A DNA stretch of 64,000 nt, taken from JAEUKA01 sp035328405. Lineage in GTDB: Bacteria; Myxococcota_A; Polyangia; Palsa-1104; JAEUJZ01. Below the pieces are notes generated by a model. That model did not search any database. It was not told where the DNA came from and saw only the letters and a program-made list of their open reading frames with translations. The position numbers were made by a program, and so were the translations under genes. This document shows positions 27,483 through 36,677 of this stretch, piece by piece (within the stretch, counting starts at the first letter, position 1; each line of letters starts with the position of its first letter). The DNA lies in NCBI GenBank assembly GCA_035328405.1, contig DAOLIT010000008.1, forward strand, positions 1 to 64,000. Direction: 5' to 3'.

Positions 27483-28264
27483 AGCGTCTTTTGTCTTTCC
27501 TGTTGCTGTTGGGAGGGCTTGCCGGATGTGGGAACACGACAGGGGGAGCGCGGGTGTCGTTCTCTGCCGCAGCGGCGGGCCCAGCGGATGCAACAGGAGG
27601 AGCACTCTCCTTTGTGAACCAATTGGGGTATTCGGTGACGCTTTCCAAGGCGCGTTTGCATGTCGGGGCAGTGTATCTGAATCAAACGGTGCCGATCTCG
27701 GGAGCACAAGAGACAGCGTGTATTTTGCCGGGAACGTATGTGGCGCAGGTCTTGAGCAGTGTGGATGTGAATCTTTTGTCTGCGTCGATGCAGCCGTTTC
27801 CCGAACGCGGTCGGGGTCTTGGAACAGAGGCGAAAGTGGGGGAGGTTTGGTTGACAGGGGGAGACATCAACGCCACCGACGATCGTACGGTGATCTTGGA
27901 TGCAGCGGGCATCGCGAGTCGGTCGGGCCAGGATTTTCCTTTTTCAGCGCGCCTGACGATTGGACAGAACCGGACGATTCCGCAAAAGGAGCCAGCGTAT
28001 CCGGGGGCGAATCCTTTGTGCAAACAACGGATCGTGACGCCGATTCCTGCGGAGATCACGCCTGCGGAAGGGGGAACGCTGGTGCTGCGAATCGATCCGC
28101 GTGTCTTGTTTCACGGGGTCGAGTTTGCAGAGGTTCCCAAAGTGTCGGATACACCCCCCCTTTATCGGTTTTCAGATCGAAATGACAATCCGGCGGACAC
28201 AAGTTTGTTCCAAAACGGTCTGCGGTCCCGCGCAAATGTCTACACCTTCTCCTTTTTGGACTAA
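27479..28264 (+). CDS. Second lipoprotein of the TonB cluster
   Basis: 261 residues. Lipobox GGLAGC. The segment LGYSVTLSKARLHVGAVYL matches in pattern the opening of the first lipoprotein of this operon, suggesting a shared beta-sandwich fold. Two more cysteines (TACILPG and PLCKQ) could pair. The end is close to a beta-strand terminus, VYTFSFLD. It overlaps the TonB receptor gene by four bases, so it is translationally coupled and probably forms an outer-membrane complex with the receptor (inference). Its last four bases also overlap the convergent polA stop. Confidence 0.75.
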   Translation: MKRLLSFLLLLGGLAGCGNTTGGARVSFSAAAAGPADATGGALSFVNQLGYSVTLSKARLHVGAVYLNQTVPISGAQETACILPGTYVAQVLSSVDVNLLSASMQPFPERGRGLGTEAKVGEVWLTGGDINATDDRTVILDAAGIASRSGQDFPFSARLTIGQNRTIPQKEPAYPGANPLCKQRIVTPIPAEITPAEGGTLVLRIDPRVLFHGVEFAEVPKVSDTPPLYRFSDRNDNPADTSLFQNGLRSRANVYTFSFLD

Positions 28265-31200
28265 CAGCGGGCCCAGTTTGGGCCGATACCGACATCGACC
28301 ACAAGCGGGACGGACAGGCTCACGGCCTTTTCCATGGTGTGTTGGACGACTGAGGCCACGGCTTCTGCGCGGTCCTCTTTTGCTTCGAGCACCAACTCGT
28401 CATGAACGGTGAGGAGCATTCTGGCCCCCAGGTCTCGTTTGTCGAGTATGTCCTCCACCAGGATCATGGCTTGCTTCAAAATGTCTGCGGCGGTGCCCTG
28501 TATGGGGGTGTTTTTGGCGATGCGTTGTGCATACCCCCTGACCGCAAAATTTTTTGCAGCCAGATCTGGAAGGGGACGGAACCGACCACGGAGTGTACGA
28601 GCACCCCCTTCGCGTTCCGCTTTCTTCAATAGTTCGTCGAGAAAAGTCTTCACACCGCTGTATCGGGCGAAGTAGTCCTCGATGTAGCGTTTGGCAACCT
28701 TGCGCTCGATTTGCAGACGCTGCGCAAGGCCGTGATCTGTCAAACCGTACACGATTCCGTAGTTGATCATTTTGGCCGCGCGCCGCTTGTCAGGCTCGAT
28801 TCCCCGCGTCGGGCCGAACATTTCGACAGCGGTACGAAGGTGTACGTCTTCGTTTCCTCGGAAGCTTTGCACAAGCAGAGGGTCCTGCGAAAGGTGTGCG
28901 AGGACCCGCAGTTCAATCTGCGAATAATCCGCCGAGATGAGCAAATAGCCGGGTTCTGCCACAAACGCGGAGCGGATCTTTTGTCCCAACTCACTTCGCA
29001 CCGGAATGTTCTGCAAATTCGGATCGGTGGAAGACAATCGTCCAGTCGCTGCCACGACCTGTTGAAAGGCTGTGTGGAGTCGCCCGGTTATGGGATGGAT
29101 CAAAAGGGGGAGCGCATCCAGATATGTACCTTTGAGCTTGGCAAGACTTCTGTATTCCGAGATTTTGTGGGCGATGGGAAAGTCTGCGGCCAGCGTTTCC
29201 AGGACCTCTGCATCGACGGACAGACTCGTTCGGCCCTTGGTTTTTTTGACGGGAGGCAATCCCAATTTGTCAAACAGAAGGTGCGCGAGTTGTTTGGGTG
29301 AATTGAGGTTCACCTGTTGGCCGGCCTCCTGTTCGATTTCCTGTTCCAACGCTTGCAATTCCTGCGACGTTTCCGCAGACAAGGCCGCGAGGACCTTTTT
29401 GTCCACACAGATTCCGTGGCGCTCGATCGCTGCCAGGACTTTGGAGAGCGGCAGTTCCAGCGAGAGAAGAAGCTCTTTTGAGGCGGCATCGAGACGTGAA
29501 AACAATTCATGCCCCAAAATCACCGTGGCTCGCGCCTGTTGGCACAAAAAACGCCCTGCCAAAGAGAGTTCCACTGCATCCAACCGCAACGTGTGTTTGC
29601 CTTGCTGACAGATGGCTTCGCGCGAAAGAAACAGGGGATAGTGAGGGCCCAAATGCCGAGCGCACATGGCCGACAGTTCGTGGTCTTGCCCCGCATCCAG
29701 CAGATACGAACAGAGTGCCGGGTCTGTGACGATTCCTACCAGCGGAACACCGATTCCCAAGAGACCCTGTAGCGTTTCCTTTGCGCCGTATACGGCTTTT
29801 GGAATCGTGGGGTCTGTGAAGATGTTTGCAAGCTCGATCAGCACCGTTGAGAGATCGAGCTGGGGACCGATTCCCAAGTATCTGTGCCCAAACGGAATGT
29901 AAACAGGTGGGGAAACCGCAGTACAAAAGGACACGCCACACAGGGGAGACAACCGCGCGTTGTGCCCTTCGTGTTCATCGTCGCACCAAGCCGGAATCAG
30001 CGAGATGAGGGGAAACTGTTTTAGGTCCTGCGTCACCTGTTCTCGAAAGCGGATCAGGGTTTCGCGATCGGTGATGATGCGGTCTTCCCCGTCGGTCCGT
30101 GTGATGGCGCGAGTCAAGACCCACGGCATGTCTGTGGTCCTGTCTGTGGTCTTTTCTGTGGTCTTTTCTGTGGTGTTTTCTGGCGCTTTTTCTGGGGTCG
30201 GGGCTGCTGGTGCAGAGATCACTGGGGCCAAGGGTTTGGGCACGATGTGTTCTGCAACGGAGTTCTCTCTTGCGGCTTGTTTGGCCCATTCGAGCGGATT
30301 TGGGATGATGGAGGTGGCGTCGATTTCGAGTGCTGAGGTTCTTGCGGTTTCTTGTTTTTCAGCCAGGAGTTTTTCTTGCTCCAGGGCTGCGGCAGCCTCG
30401 GACAGATCAGGCATGCCGGGGAGGCCGCCTTTGACCACAAGTCGCCGCTGAAGTGCAAAGAAACCCAAATCTTGAATCATTCTCAAAAGAGTCAAACCAT
30501 CGACAGGAATGCGTTGAAGCTCATCCATCGAAGGCAACCCCTGAATGTGTTCATCGAGCGTCAGGAGTTCTCGCACCAAACGGATCTGGGCCTCGTTTTC
30601 CTGAAGCGCCGCGACGATCTTGTCTTTCCCCCGAACATTCACTTCGTCACGCCGACGAATCAGTTCATCCAACGATCCAAACGTCAAAATCAGTTGGGAG
30701 GCGGTCTTCTTCCCGACTCCCGGAAGGCCCGGTAGGTTGTCGCTGACATCCCCCATCAGCGCCAATACGTCCCCCAATTGATGAGGAGGAACCCCCCATT
30801 TTGCTTCTACGCCTGCCTCATCGTACAGAAGTCCTCGGCCCTCCTCTTTCATCGTGTCGTACATCTGAATCTGTCCGTCTTTGACAAGTTGCATCAAATC
30901 CTTGTCGGACGACACAATCACGACGGAATGGCCCTCGTTCACAGCGGCTCGTGCCACCGACGCGATCACATCGTCGGCTTCGGCATCGTGCGCAAGCAAA
31001 CAGGCCAGACCCATCGCGACGGTGACGTTCTCTGCAAGCTCAAACTGTGGAACCAGTTCGGGAGGACAGAGGGTACGGTTCTGCTTGTAGGCGGGAAACC
31101 TCTCGGCGCGCTTGTCCTCGCCTTCCGCATCGAAGACGACGGCCAGATGCGTCGGGTTGGCCTCTCCAATCAGCCGCAACATCATGGATGCAAAGCCGCG

Positions 31201-31302
31201 CACGGCACCGCAGGGCACCCCTTCCGGCGATTCGAGCAGCGGCATGGCGTGAAAAGCCCGAAACAGAAAATTGGAACCATCGACCAGATAAAGCACCGAC
31301 AT
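28261..31302 (-). CDS. polA: DNA polymerase I
   Basis: 1013 residues with three domains. The 5'-3' exonuclease domain (1-~290) has VVFDAEGEDKRAERF, VIVSSDKDLMQLV and GVGKKTASQLI. The middle domain should be the proofreading exonuclease, but the first DxE site is absent (ISLIPAWCDDEHEG), so it is expected to be inactive. The polymerase has motif A LISADYSQIELRVLAHLSQD, motif B RRAAKMINYGIVYGLTDHGL and motif C TVHDELVLEA. In motif B the position equal to E. coli Phe-762 is Tyr, the residue that makes T7-type enzymes accept dideoxynucleotides. A low-complexity TTEKTTEKTT linker joins the first two domains. It repairs gaps and removes RNA primers. A 21-bp minisatellite lies upstream. Confidence 0.95.
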   Translation of the reverse strand: MSVLYLVDGSNFLFRAFHAMPLLESPEGVPCGAVRGFASMMLRLIGEANPTHLAVVFDAEGEDKRAERFPAYKQNRTLCPPELVPQFELAENVTVAMGLACLLAHDAEADDVIASVARAAVNEGHSVVIVSSDKDLMQLVKDGQIQMYDTMKEEGRGLLYDEAGVEAKWGVPPHQLGDVLALMGDVSDNLPGLPGVGKKTASQLILTFGSLDELIRRRDEVNVRGKDKIVAALQENEAQIRLVRELLTLDEHIQGLPSMDELQRIPVDGLTLLRMIQDLGFFALQRRLVVKGGLPGMPDLSEAAAALEQEKLLAEKQETARTSALEIDATSIIPNPLEWAKQAARENSVAEHIVPKPLAPVISAPAAPTPEKAPENTTEKTTEKTTDRTTDMPWVLTRAITRTDGEDRIITDRETLIRFREQVTQDLKQFPLISLIPAWCDDEHEGHNARLSPLCGVSFCTAVSPPVYIPFGHRYLGIGPQLDLSTVLIELANIFTDPTIPKAVYGAKETLQGLLGIGVPLVGIVTDPALCSYLLDAGQDHELSAMCARHLGPHYPLFLSREAICQQGKHTLRLDAVELSLAGRFLCQQARATVILGHELFSRLDAASKELLLSLELPLSKVLAAIERHGICVDKKVLAALSAETSQELQALEQEIEQEAGQQVNLNSPKQLAHLLFDKLGLPPVKKTKGRTSLSVDAEVLETLAADFPIAHKISEYRSLAKLKGTYLDALPLLIHPITGRLHTAFQQVVAATGRLSSTDPNLQNIPVRSELGQKIRSAFVAEPGYLLISADYSQIELRVLAHLSQDPLLVQSFRGNEDVHLRTAVEMFGPTRGIEPDKRRAAKMINYGIVYGLTDHGLAQRLQIERKVAKRYIEDYFARYSGVKTFLDELLKKAEREGGARTLRGRFRPLPDLAAKNFAVRGYAQRIAKNTPIQGTAADILKQAMILVEDILDKRDLGARMLLTVHDELVLEAKEDRAEAVASVVQHTMEKAVSLSVPLVVDVGIGPNWARC
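30122..30192 (-). repeat. Short tandem repeat in the polA linker
   Basis: Tandem units around TCTGTGGTCTTT (as read on the plus strand), 12-15 bp each, encode the TTEKTTEKTTDRTTD linker between the nuclease and middle domains of PolA. All changes keep the frame, so the linker length can vary without loss of the gene. Confidence 0.7.
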
Positions 31303-31337
31303 GGGCGCAGCCTAGCACGCAGCTTTGTGGCGAATGG

Positions 31338-31828
31338 GCGCAGTTTTTTGGTGGGTGCGCGCAGATTTCTCAGGAAGGCGCGCAGGTTTGTCAGGAAGGC
31401 GCGCAGATTTCTCACGGAGCCGCGCAGATTTCTCACGGAGCCGCGCAGATTTGTCAGGAAGGCGCGCAGGTTTCTCAGGAAGGCGCGCAGATTTCTCACG
31501 GAGCCGCGCAGATTTCTCACGGAGCCGCGCAGATTTGTCAGGAAGGCGCGCAGNNNNNNNNNNNNNNNNNNNNNNNNNNNNNNNNNNNNNNNNNNNNNNN
31601 NNNNNNNNNNNNNNNNNNNNNNNNNNNNNNNNNNNNNNNNNNNNNNNNNNNNNCGGAGCCGCGCAGATTTCTCACGGAGCCGCGCAGATTTGTCAGGAAG
31701 GCGCGCAGATTTCTCACGGAGCCGCGCAGATTTGTCAGGAAGGCGCGCAGATTTGTCAGGAAGGCGCGCAGATTTGTCAGGAAGGCGCGCAGGTTTGTCA
31801 GGAAGGCGCGCAGGTTTGGGGTGAAGGT
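31338..31828. repeat. 21-bp minisatellite with higher-order structure, interrupted by an assembly gap
   Basis: At least nine full units before the gap and eight after it follow in strict 21-bp register, each starting GCGCAG. Types: A, GCGCAGATTTCTCACGGAGC plus C; B, GCGCAGATTTGTCAGGAAGG plus C; C, the same with GGTTT. The first (31338) and last (31808) units are degenerate. Before the gap the order A-A-B-C recurs, an 84-bp higher-order unit. Being a multiple of three it stays open in most frames, giving seven-residue repeats, but nothing else supports coding. It fills most of the 581 bp between the TPR kinase stop and the polA start, and so sits in the polA upstream region. Confidence 0.9.
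31554..31653. other. Assembly gap of 100 N inside the minisatellite
   Basis: Exactly 100 unknown bases, the conventional length for a gap of unknown size. The true number of 21-bp units is therefore unknown; the register on the right side resumes with a partial unit. Confidence 0.98.
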
Positions 31829-31883
31829 GCAAAGAGGTGGGGAAAACGGGGTGTCGCGTGCGGCAAAAGGGGCGGGGCGGGGG

Positions 31884-34784
31884 TCAGTCGGCGGGGAGCA
31901 GGTTGCGTTTTTGGAGCCAGGCTTGCCAGGCGGCGGCTTCGTCTTGCTGGGTGGGGAGGTGTTCGGCGTAGAGCTTGAGGGTTTCGGTGGCAAGGCGGGC
32001 GATGCGGGCTTTGCTTTTGGGGCCCTCGACGGCAAAGAGGGTTTCGGCGAGGGCGCGCAGGACCTTGACGCGGGTGCCTTCTTCTTGGCCCGGCCCGGGG
32101 GCGGCGGCGGTGGTGGCAGCGGCGGCGGAAAAGGGCATGCGGGCGGCCTGTTCCAGAAGGGGCAACGCGGCTTTGTCTTTGTGCAGGGCGCGCAGGTCAT
32201 CGGCGACGGCGAGAAGGCGGGCCTGGTGATCGGTACACGCGGGCAAAACACAGGCGGACAGGGCGTCCTGATGAAAGGGGAGGGCGACCTCGGGCTGTCC
32301 AAGACGGGCATGCACGGTTCCCAGGAGCAACTTGGCGGCAGGGGCTCGGGGCGAGTCGGCGGCCAGGTCCACCATTCGCCGCGCATAGGGAAGGGCTGCC
32401 TGCACGTCGCCACGCTTGAGTTTGAGCAGCGCGATTTCGCGCAGAGTGCCGTAGAGCTTGGCGTGTTTTGGGCCAAAGGCGCGCTCGGTAATGAGGAGGG
32501 CGCGGGATAGCTCGGCCTCGGCCTCTTGGTTTTTTCCGACCTGCTCGAGCAGTTTGCCGAGGTTTTCGTGCAGCGTGACGAGGCGCGGATGGTCAGCCCC
32601 GTGGTGCGCGATTTGAAGGGCGAGGGCGCGGCGATACAGGGCCTCGGCCTCGGGGTAGCGTTCGCGGCGCTTGTTGTGCAGGGCGAGGCTGTTGAGCACG
32701 GTGTCCATTTGGCTGGACTCGGGGCCGAACACGCGCTCGTTGTCGCGAAGGGCCTTTTCGCACTGTTCGTCGGCTTTGGCCTTTTGGCGCTGGGCGGACA
32801 GGTGGCGGCACAGATACAGGTCGAGGGTGGCTTGGATGTGCGCCTTGGCTTGGGTGCTGCCCTCGACTTTGGCGAGCGCGGCCTCGGCAAACTGTTGCCA
32901 CTTGTCCACGCTGGCCCCGCGCTGGGTCGCCTGAGCCAAATAGAGCAGATCGGTAAAGGCCCAGGCTGCGGTCAGGTAGTCGCCGCCGCGAATCCCAAAG
33001 GCTGCGGCAGACAGGGCCCGCGTCTCGGCACCGAAGGGGTTGCCTTCGGAATTTTCGATGGAAGACAGCTCGCGTTCGGCTCGGGCCTGCAAGGGGAAAT
33101 CGCCGATCTGCGCGGCCTTGTCGAGAACCTGCTGGGCTTTTTCCTTCGCAAGCCCGATGCGCCCGACGTTGTACAAAAGCCGCGCAAAGGACAACTCGCG
33201 GCTGAGTTTGTCGATGTGCTCGCGCTCGGTTGGTTTTTGCCGAACGAGGTGCGCCAAAAAATGCGGATCGCTGCACGGTTCCAGCAAAGACAAGCCGTCG
33301 CTTTGGTCCACTGCGCCGTCGAGCACCTGCTCATCTGCGGTTCGCAAAAGCCGCATGAAGGCGGCGACCTCTTGCAGGCGTTCGTCTAGGCAGCGCATGC
33401 GGCGGGCGTGGAGATCGGGGGACTGCGCGCCTTGCATAAAGGTGCTTTGGCAGGACTTTTGCCGGACGGCCTGCCAGTCGGCCAGGTATTGCGCCAGGTT
33501 GCGCTGCACTTTGTCGAAGACATCGGCGGCATAGGGCTTGTTGGTCGAGAGGAGCCCAAACTTGGCGGCATCCTGGGCGGCTCGCCCGAACACGGGTTCG
33601 AGCAAAGCGTCCACGTTTTGGCACCTTTGCGCTTGGAGGGTTTGGTTGGCGTGCCTCACGCCGAGCGAGACGGCGCACGCGACCAGCACACCGATCACGA
33701 TGCCCAGCAAGCTGCGCCGCCGCCGCCGCTTCTTTCGGCGCTCGGGTGCGAGCTCGTCGAGGAGGTCTTGCAGGGACAGGTGACGGGCGCTGGGCTGGAC
33801 CTGCAAACCGCGCAGAAGCACGCGCCGAAGCCACGAGGGCACTCGTTTGTCCGGCGGGAACGCGCGAACGTGGCCTTGGAAGACCTGCATGGCCAGCTCG
33901 CCGAGGGTGTTTCCCGAAAACGGGGGCTGGCCGCACACGGCCTCATACAGGGCGACGCAAAAACTGAACTGGTCGCTGCGCGCGTCGCTGGGTTCGCCTC
34001 GAAACTGCTCGGGGGACATGTAACGCGGCGTGCCCATGAGCGCGCCTTCCTGCGTGAGTGGGGAGCTGACGGCGAGGGCAGACAAGCCTTTGCTGCTGCG
34101 CTCGGGCAGGGTGTGGTCAAGGGCGATTTCTTGCGAGGAAATCGCGGAAGGGACGGAAGGGGGGGAATGGGACGAAGGGGCGGCACCTTTGCCGAATACG
34201 CCGGGGTCGGACAGGGGTTGGCCCACGTCGCGCGCGACGCCAAAATCCATGACTTTGGTGCGGCCATGGCGACTGATCATGACGTTGTCCGGCTTGAAAT
34301 CGCGGTGGACGATGCCGGCAGCGTGCGCGGCAGCAAGACCCCGCCCAGCGTCGGCAAACACTTGCAGGATTTCGGAAAGAGGCCTTGGGGCCGTGAGCCA
34401 TTCGTGCAGGGTCAGCCCCTCGACAAATTCCATGGCGACGAACACCTGATCGAACACAAGACCCACGTCGTACACGGCGACGACATTGGGGTGCGATAGC
34501 CGCGCCATGGCCTGCGCTTCTCGCAAAAGCCGCGCTTTCCCCTGCGAGGCCAAAAGGCCGGGCTGGTTGTGCAGAAGCTTCAACGCGACCTTGCGGTTCA
34601 AGTCGGGATCGTAGGCGGCATACACGACGCCCATGCCGCCGCTTCCCAGGCGCTCGATCACCAAATACCGCCCAATCGAAGAACCGCGCGGCAGGCGATC
34701 CGAAGCAAATCGGTCCTGGCTGCTGGCTTCGTTTCGGTTGGGCTCGACCGGACTGTCGCCGTCGATGAATCGGCTTTCAGACAT
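31884..34784 (-). CDS. Transmembrane Ser/Thr protein kinase with TPR-rich C-terminus
   Basis: 966 residues. The kinase domain (about 38-345) is complete: RLGSGGMGVVY, KVALKLLH, HRDFKPDNVM, VMDFGVARDV, and RYMSPEQFRGEPSDARSDQF. A ~40-residue Pro/Ser insert between DFG and the activation segment is unusual. A basic stretch (ERRKKRRRRR) precedes one TM helix (LLGIVIGVLVACAVSLGV). The outer ~570 residues are mostly helical repeats of TPR type (RRERYPEAEALYRRALALQI, LHENLGKLLEQVGKNQEAE), as in the bacterial kinase family with an outward TPR sensor. GC content is visibly higher than in the neighbouring polA gene. Its 5' end is 170 bp from ffh, divergently. Confidence 0.92.
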   Translation of the reverse strand: MSESRFIDGDSPVEPNRNEASSQDRFASDRLPRGSSIGRYLVIERLGSGGMGVVYAAYDPDLNRKVALKLLHNQPGLLASQGKARLLREAQAMARLSHPNVVAVYDVGLVFDQVFVAMEFVEGLTLHEWLTAPRPLSEILQVFADAGRGLAAAHAAGIVHRDFKPDNVMISRHGRTKVMDFGVARDVGQPLSDPGVFGKGAAPSSHSPPSVPSAISSQEIALDHTLPERSSKGLSALAVSSPLTQEGALMGTPRYMSPEQFRGEPSDARSDQFSFCVALYEAVCGQPPFSGNTLGELAMQVFQGHVRAFPPDKRVPSWLRRVLLRGLQVQPSARHLSLQDLLDELAPERRKKRRRRRSLLGIVIGVLVACAVSLGVRHANQTLQAQRCQNVDALLEPVFGRAAQDAAKFGLLSTNKPYAADVFDKVQRNLAQYLADWQAVRQKSCQSTFMQGAQSPDLHARRMRCLDERLQEVAAFMRLLRTADEQVLDGAVDQSDGLSLLEPCSDPHFLAHLVRQKPTEREHIDKLSRELSFARLLYNVGRIGLAKEKAQQVLDKAAQIGDFPLQARAERELSSIENSEGNPFGAETRALSAAAFGIRGGDYLTAAWAFTDLLYLAQATQRGASVDKWQQFAEAALAKVEGSTQAKAHIQATLDLYLCRHLSAQRQKAKADEQCEKALRDNERVFGPESSQMDTVLNSLALHNKRRERYPEAEALYRRALALQIAHHGADHPRLVTLHENLGKLLEQVGKNQEAEAELSRALLITERAFGPKHAKLYGTLREIALLKLKRGDVQAALPYARRMVDLAADSPRAPAAKLLLGTVHARLGQPEVALPFHQDALSACVLPACTDHQARLLAVADDLRALHKDKAALPLLEQAARMPFSAAAATTAAAPGPGQEEGTRVKVLRALAETLFAVEGPKSKARIARLATETLKLYAEHLPTQQDEAAAWQAWLQKRNLLPAD

Positions 34785-34827
34785 CTAGGTTCAAAACTGT
34801 AACAGGGTCGTAGGTCTCGAGGAACTA

Positions 34828-34847
34828 CCAAGAGTCAAAGCTCTTGG
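34828..34847. promoter_or_regulatory. Inverted repeat in the kinase-ffh divergent region
   Basis: CCAAGAG-TCAAAG-CTCTTGG is a perfect seven-base stem with a six-base loop. It lies in the 170-bp divergent intergenic region. It could be an operator or a 5' leader hairpin of ffh; there is no T-run after it, so it is not a typical terminator. Confidence 0.45.
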
Positions 34848-34954
34848 CCATGCCGTTGGTTGCACGGCAGAACACGGGAACAAACCGAGCGGGAAGCCCG
34901 CGAGAACGGAACGCCGTTGCCGAGAGAACAGAAGGCGTGATAAACCCTGCGACA

Positions 34955-36622
34955 ATGTTAGAGACGCTCAGCAAAGGCTTTCGTCTGGCCCGGGAAAAGC
35001 TCACCGGACAGGCAGAACTTACCGAGGAGAACATCGACGCCGCGCTGCGAGATGTGCGGATGTCGCTTCTCGAAGCGGACGTGGCGCTGCCGGTGGTGCG
35101 CTCGTTTTTGCAACGGGTCAAGGACAAGGCCCTCGGTCAAACCGTGCAACTTCGGGCGAAGGCAACGCTTCCCTCCGTAACGGGGGCCGACGGGAAAGTC
35201 GGCGAAAAAGCGACGAAGAGCATGGAAGTGACCCCCGAGTGGCACTTCATCAAAATTTGTCAGGAAGAACTGACCGCGCTGATGGGCAACCCCGAGGAGG
35301 GGCCGGTCGAGCTGAACTGGGCGAAAAAAGGCCCGACGGTCATCATGATGGTCGGGTTGCAGGGCTCGGGGAAAACGACCACGGTCGGAAAACTCGCGCG
35401 GTGGCTGCACAAGATTCACAAACGCAAACCGTTGCTGGTGGCAGCGGACGTGTATCGCCCGGCGGCAGTGCAACAGCTTCAGGTGATCGGCGAAAAGCTC
35501 GGGATGTCGGTGTTTACCGGCGACGGGAAAAAGCCGGTCGAAATTTGCGACGAAGCGTACAAATTCGCTTACGCGAAGGGTTACGAAGTGGTCTTGCTCG
35601 ATACGGCGGGGCGGCTGGCGATCGACGAGCCGCTCATGCAGGAACTCGACCACATCAAGGAGCGCGTTCGGCCCCACGAGGTGTTTCTGGTCGTCGATGC
35701 GATGATCGGCCAGGACGCCGTGAATACGGCGCGATCGTTTCATGACAGGGTGAAGACCACTGGCTTCATTCTGACGAAGCTCGACGGGGATGCGCGAGGC
35801 GGCGCGGCGCTGACGATTCGCGAGGTCACGGGCCAGCCGGTGCGCTTTTTGGGCGTCGGCGAAAGCCTGGACAAGATCGAGGAGTTTCGGCCCGAAGGGC
35901 TGGCGAGCCGCATCCTGGGAATGGGCGACATCGTTGGCCTGATGAAGGACTTCGAGCAGGTCGTCGATACGCAAAAGGCCGAACAAGATGCCGTGCGGAT
36001 GCTCAAGGGAAAGTTCGACATGCAGGACTTTCTGGAGCAAATCGGCGTCATTCAGCAGCTCGGGTCGCTGAAAGACATCCTGGCGAAAATGCCGATGTTC
36101 GGCATGCAAATCCCCGAGGGTGCGAACATCGACGACAGCGAGCTTGTCAAAATCAAGGCGATGATCAGCTCGATGACGATGGTCGAACGGCGACAGCCCG
36201 AGCTGTTTATCGAGACCTCGTGGGAACAGGTGATTTCGGGCGGGCAGGTCAAAGGCCGGCGGCGCGTCGCCAACTATGTCGAAAGCCGCGTGCGTCGCGT
36301 CGCGCGAGGTTCGGGCCGCAAAGAGCAGGAAGTCATGGAACTTCTGCACAAGTTTGCGCTCATGCGGCAAATGATGCTGTCCGTCGGGGCGCAGGCTGGG
36401 CTTTTGGGCAAGATTCCGGGCCTCAAGCACCTGGCGAAAATTCGGCAGATGGCGGGCATGGACCTTTCGGGGCTCATGGGCGGAGGGGGAATGCCGGGAA
36501 TGCCCGGGATGCCGCAGATCGAAGGCCGTCGGCCAAGCCCGCGCCCGCACGTCGATAAAAAGCGGGAAAAAGTGAAACGGAAAGCCGCCAAAGAAGCCCG
36601 CAAACGCAACAAAAAGAAGTAA
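34955..36622 (+). CDS. ffh: Signal recognition particle protein (SRP54 homologue)
   Basis: 555 residues. The N domain begins MLETLSKGFRLAREKL. The G domain has GLQGSGKTTTVGKLARWL, DTAGRLAID, and TKLDGDARGGAAL. The methionine-rich M domain contains FALMRQMMLSVGAQAG and GLMGGGGMPGMPGMPQ and ends in a basic KKREKVKRKAAKEARKRNKK tail. Between N and G is an insertion of about 25 residues (TGADGKVGEKATKSME) that makes it longer than E. coli Ffh (453 residues). It delivers nascent membrane proteins to FtsY. ATG 34955 is chosen by family fit; the upstream frame runs to 34844 but is not conserved in type. It starts an operon with dapA, dapB and hflX. Confidence 0.94.
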   Translation: MLETLSKGFRLAREKLTGQAELTEENIDAALRDVRMSLLEADVALPVVRSFLQRVKDKALGQTVQLRAKATLPSVTGADGKVGEKATKSMEVTPEWHFIKICQEELTALMGNPEEGPVELNWAKKGPTVIMMVGLQGSGKTTTVGKLARWLHKIHKRKPLLVAADVYRPAAVQQLQVIGEKLGMSVFTGDGKKPVEICDEAYKFAYAKGYEVVLLDTAGRLAIDEPLMQELDHIKERVRPHEVFLVVDAMIGQDAVNTARSFHDRVKTTGFILTKLDGDARGGAALTIREVTGQPVRFLGVGESLDKIEEFRPEGLASRILGMGDIVGLMKDFEQVVDTQKAEQDAVRMLKGKFDMQDFLEQIGVIQQLGSLKDILAKMPMFGMQIPEGANIDDSELVKIKAMISSMTMVERRQPELFIETSWEQVISGGQVKGRRRVANYVESRVRRVARGSGRKEQEVMELLHKFALMRQMMLSVGAQAGLLGKIPGLKHLAKIRQMAGMDLSGLMGGGGMPGMPGMPQIEGRRPSPRPHVDKKREKVKRKAAKEARKRNKKK

Positions 36623-36677
36623 CGCCGACCCAAACCCCGGCGGACTGTTTCCAAAGGAAAAAACCAAAGGAAAAGCG

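Noticed and set aside
31338..31828. CRISPR array
   Set aside because: Units are contiguous with no unique spacers and no cas genes are near.
31047..32510. Long plus-strand frame crossing the minisatellite and the TPR kinase gene
   Set aside because: It is open because 21-bp units lack stops in that frame and because of antisense GC-rich coding; it also crosses the N gap, which is not a multiple of three.
34785..34954. SRP RNA gene upstream of ffh
   Set aside because: The conserved 4.5S core (GGAAG...GCAG-type loop) is not seen; only a short hairpin is present.
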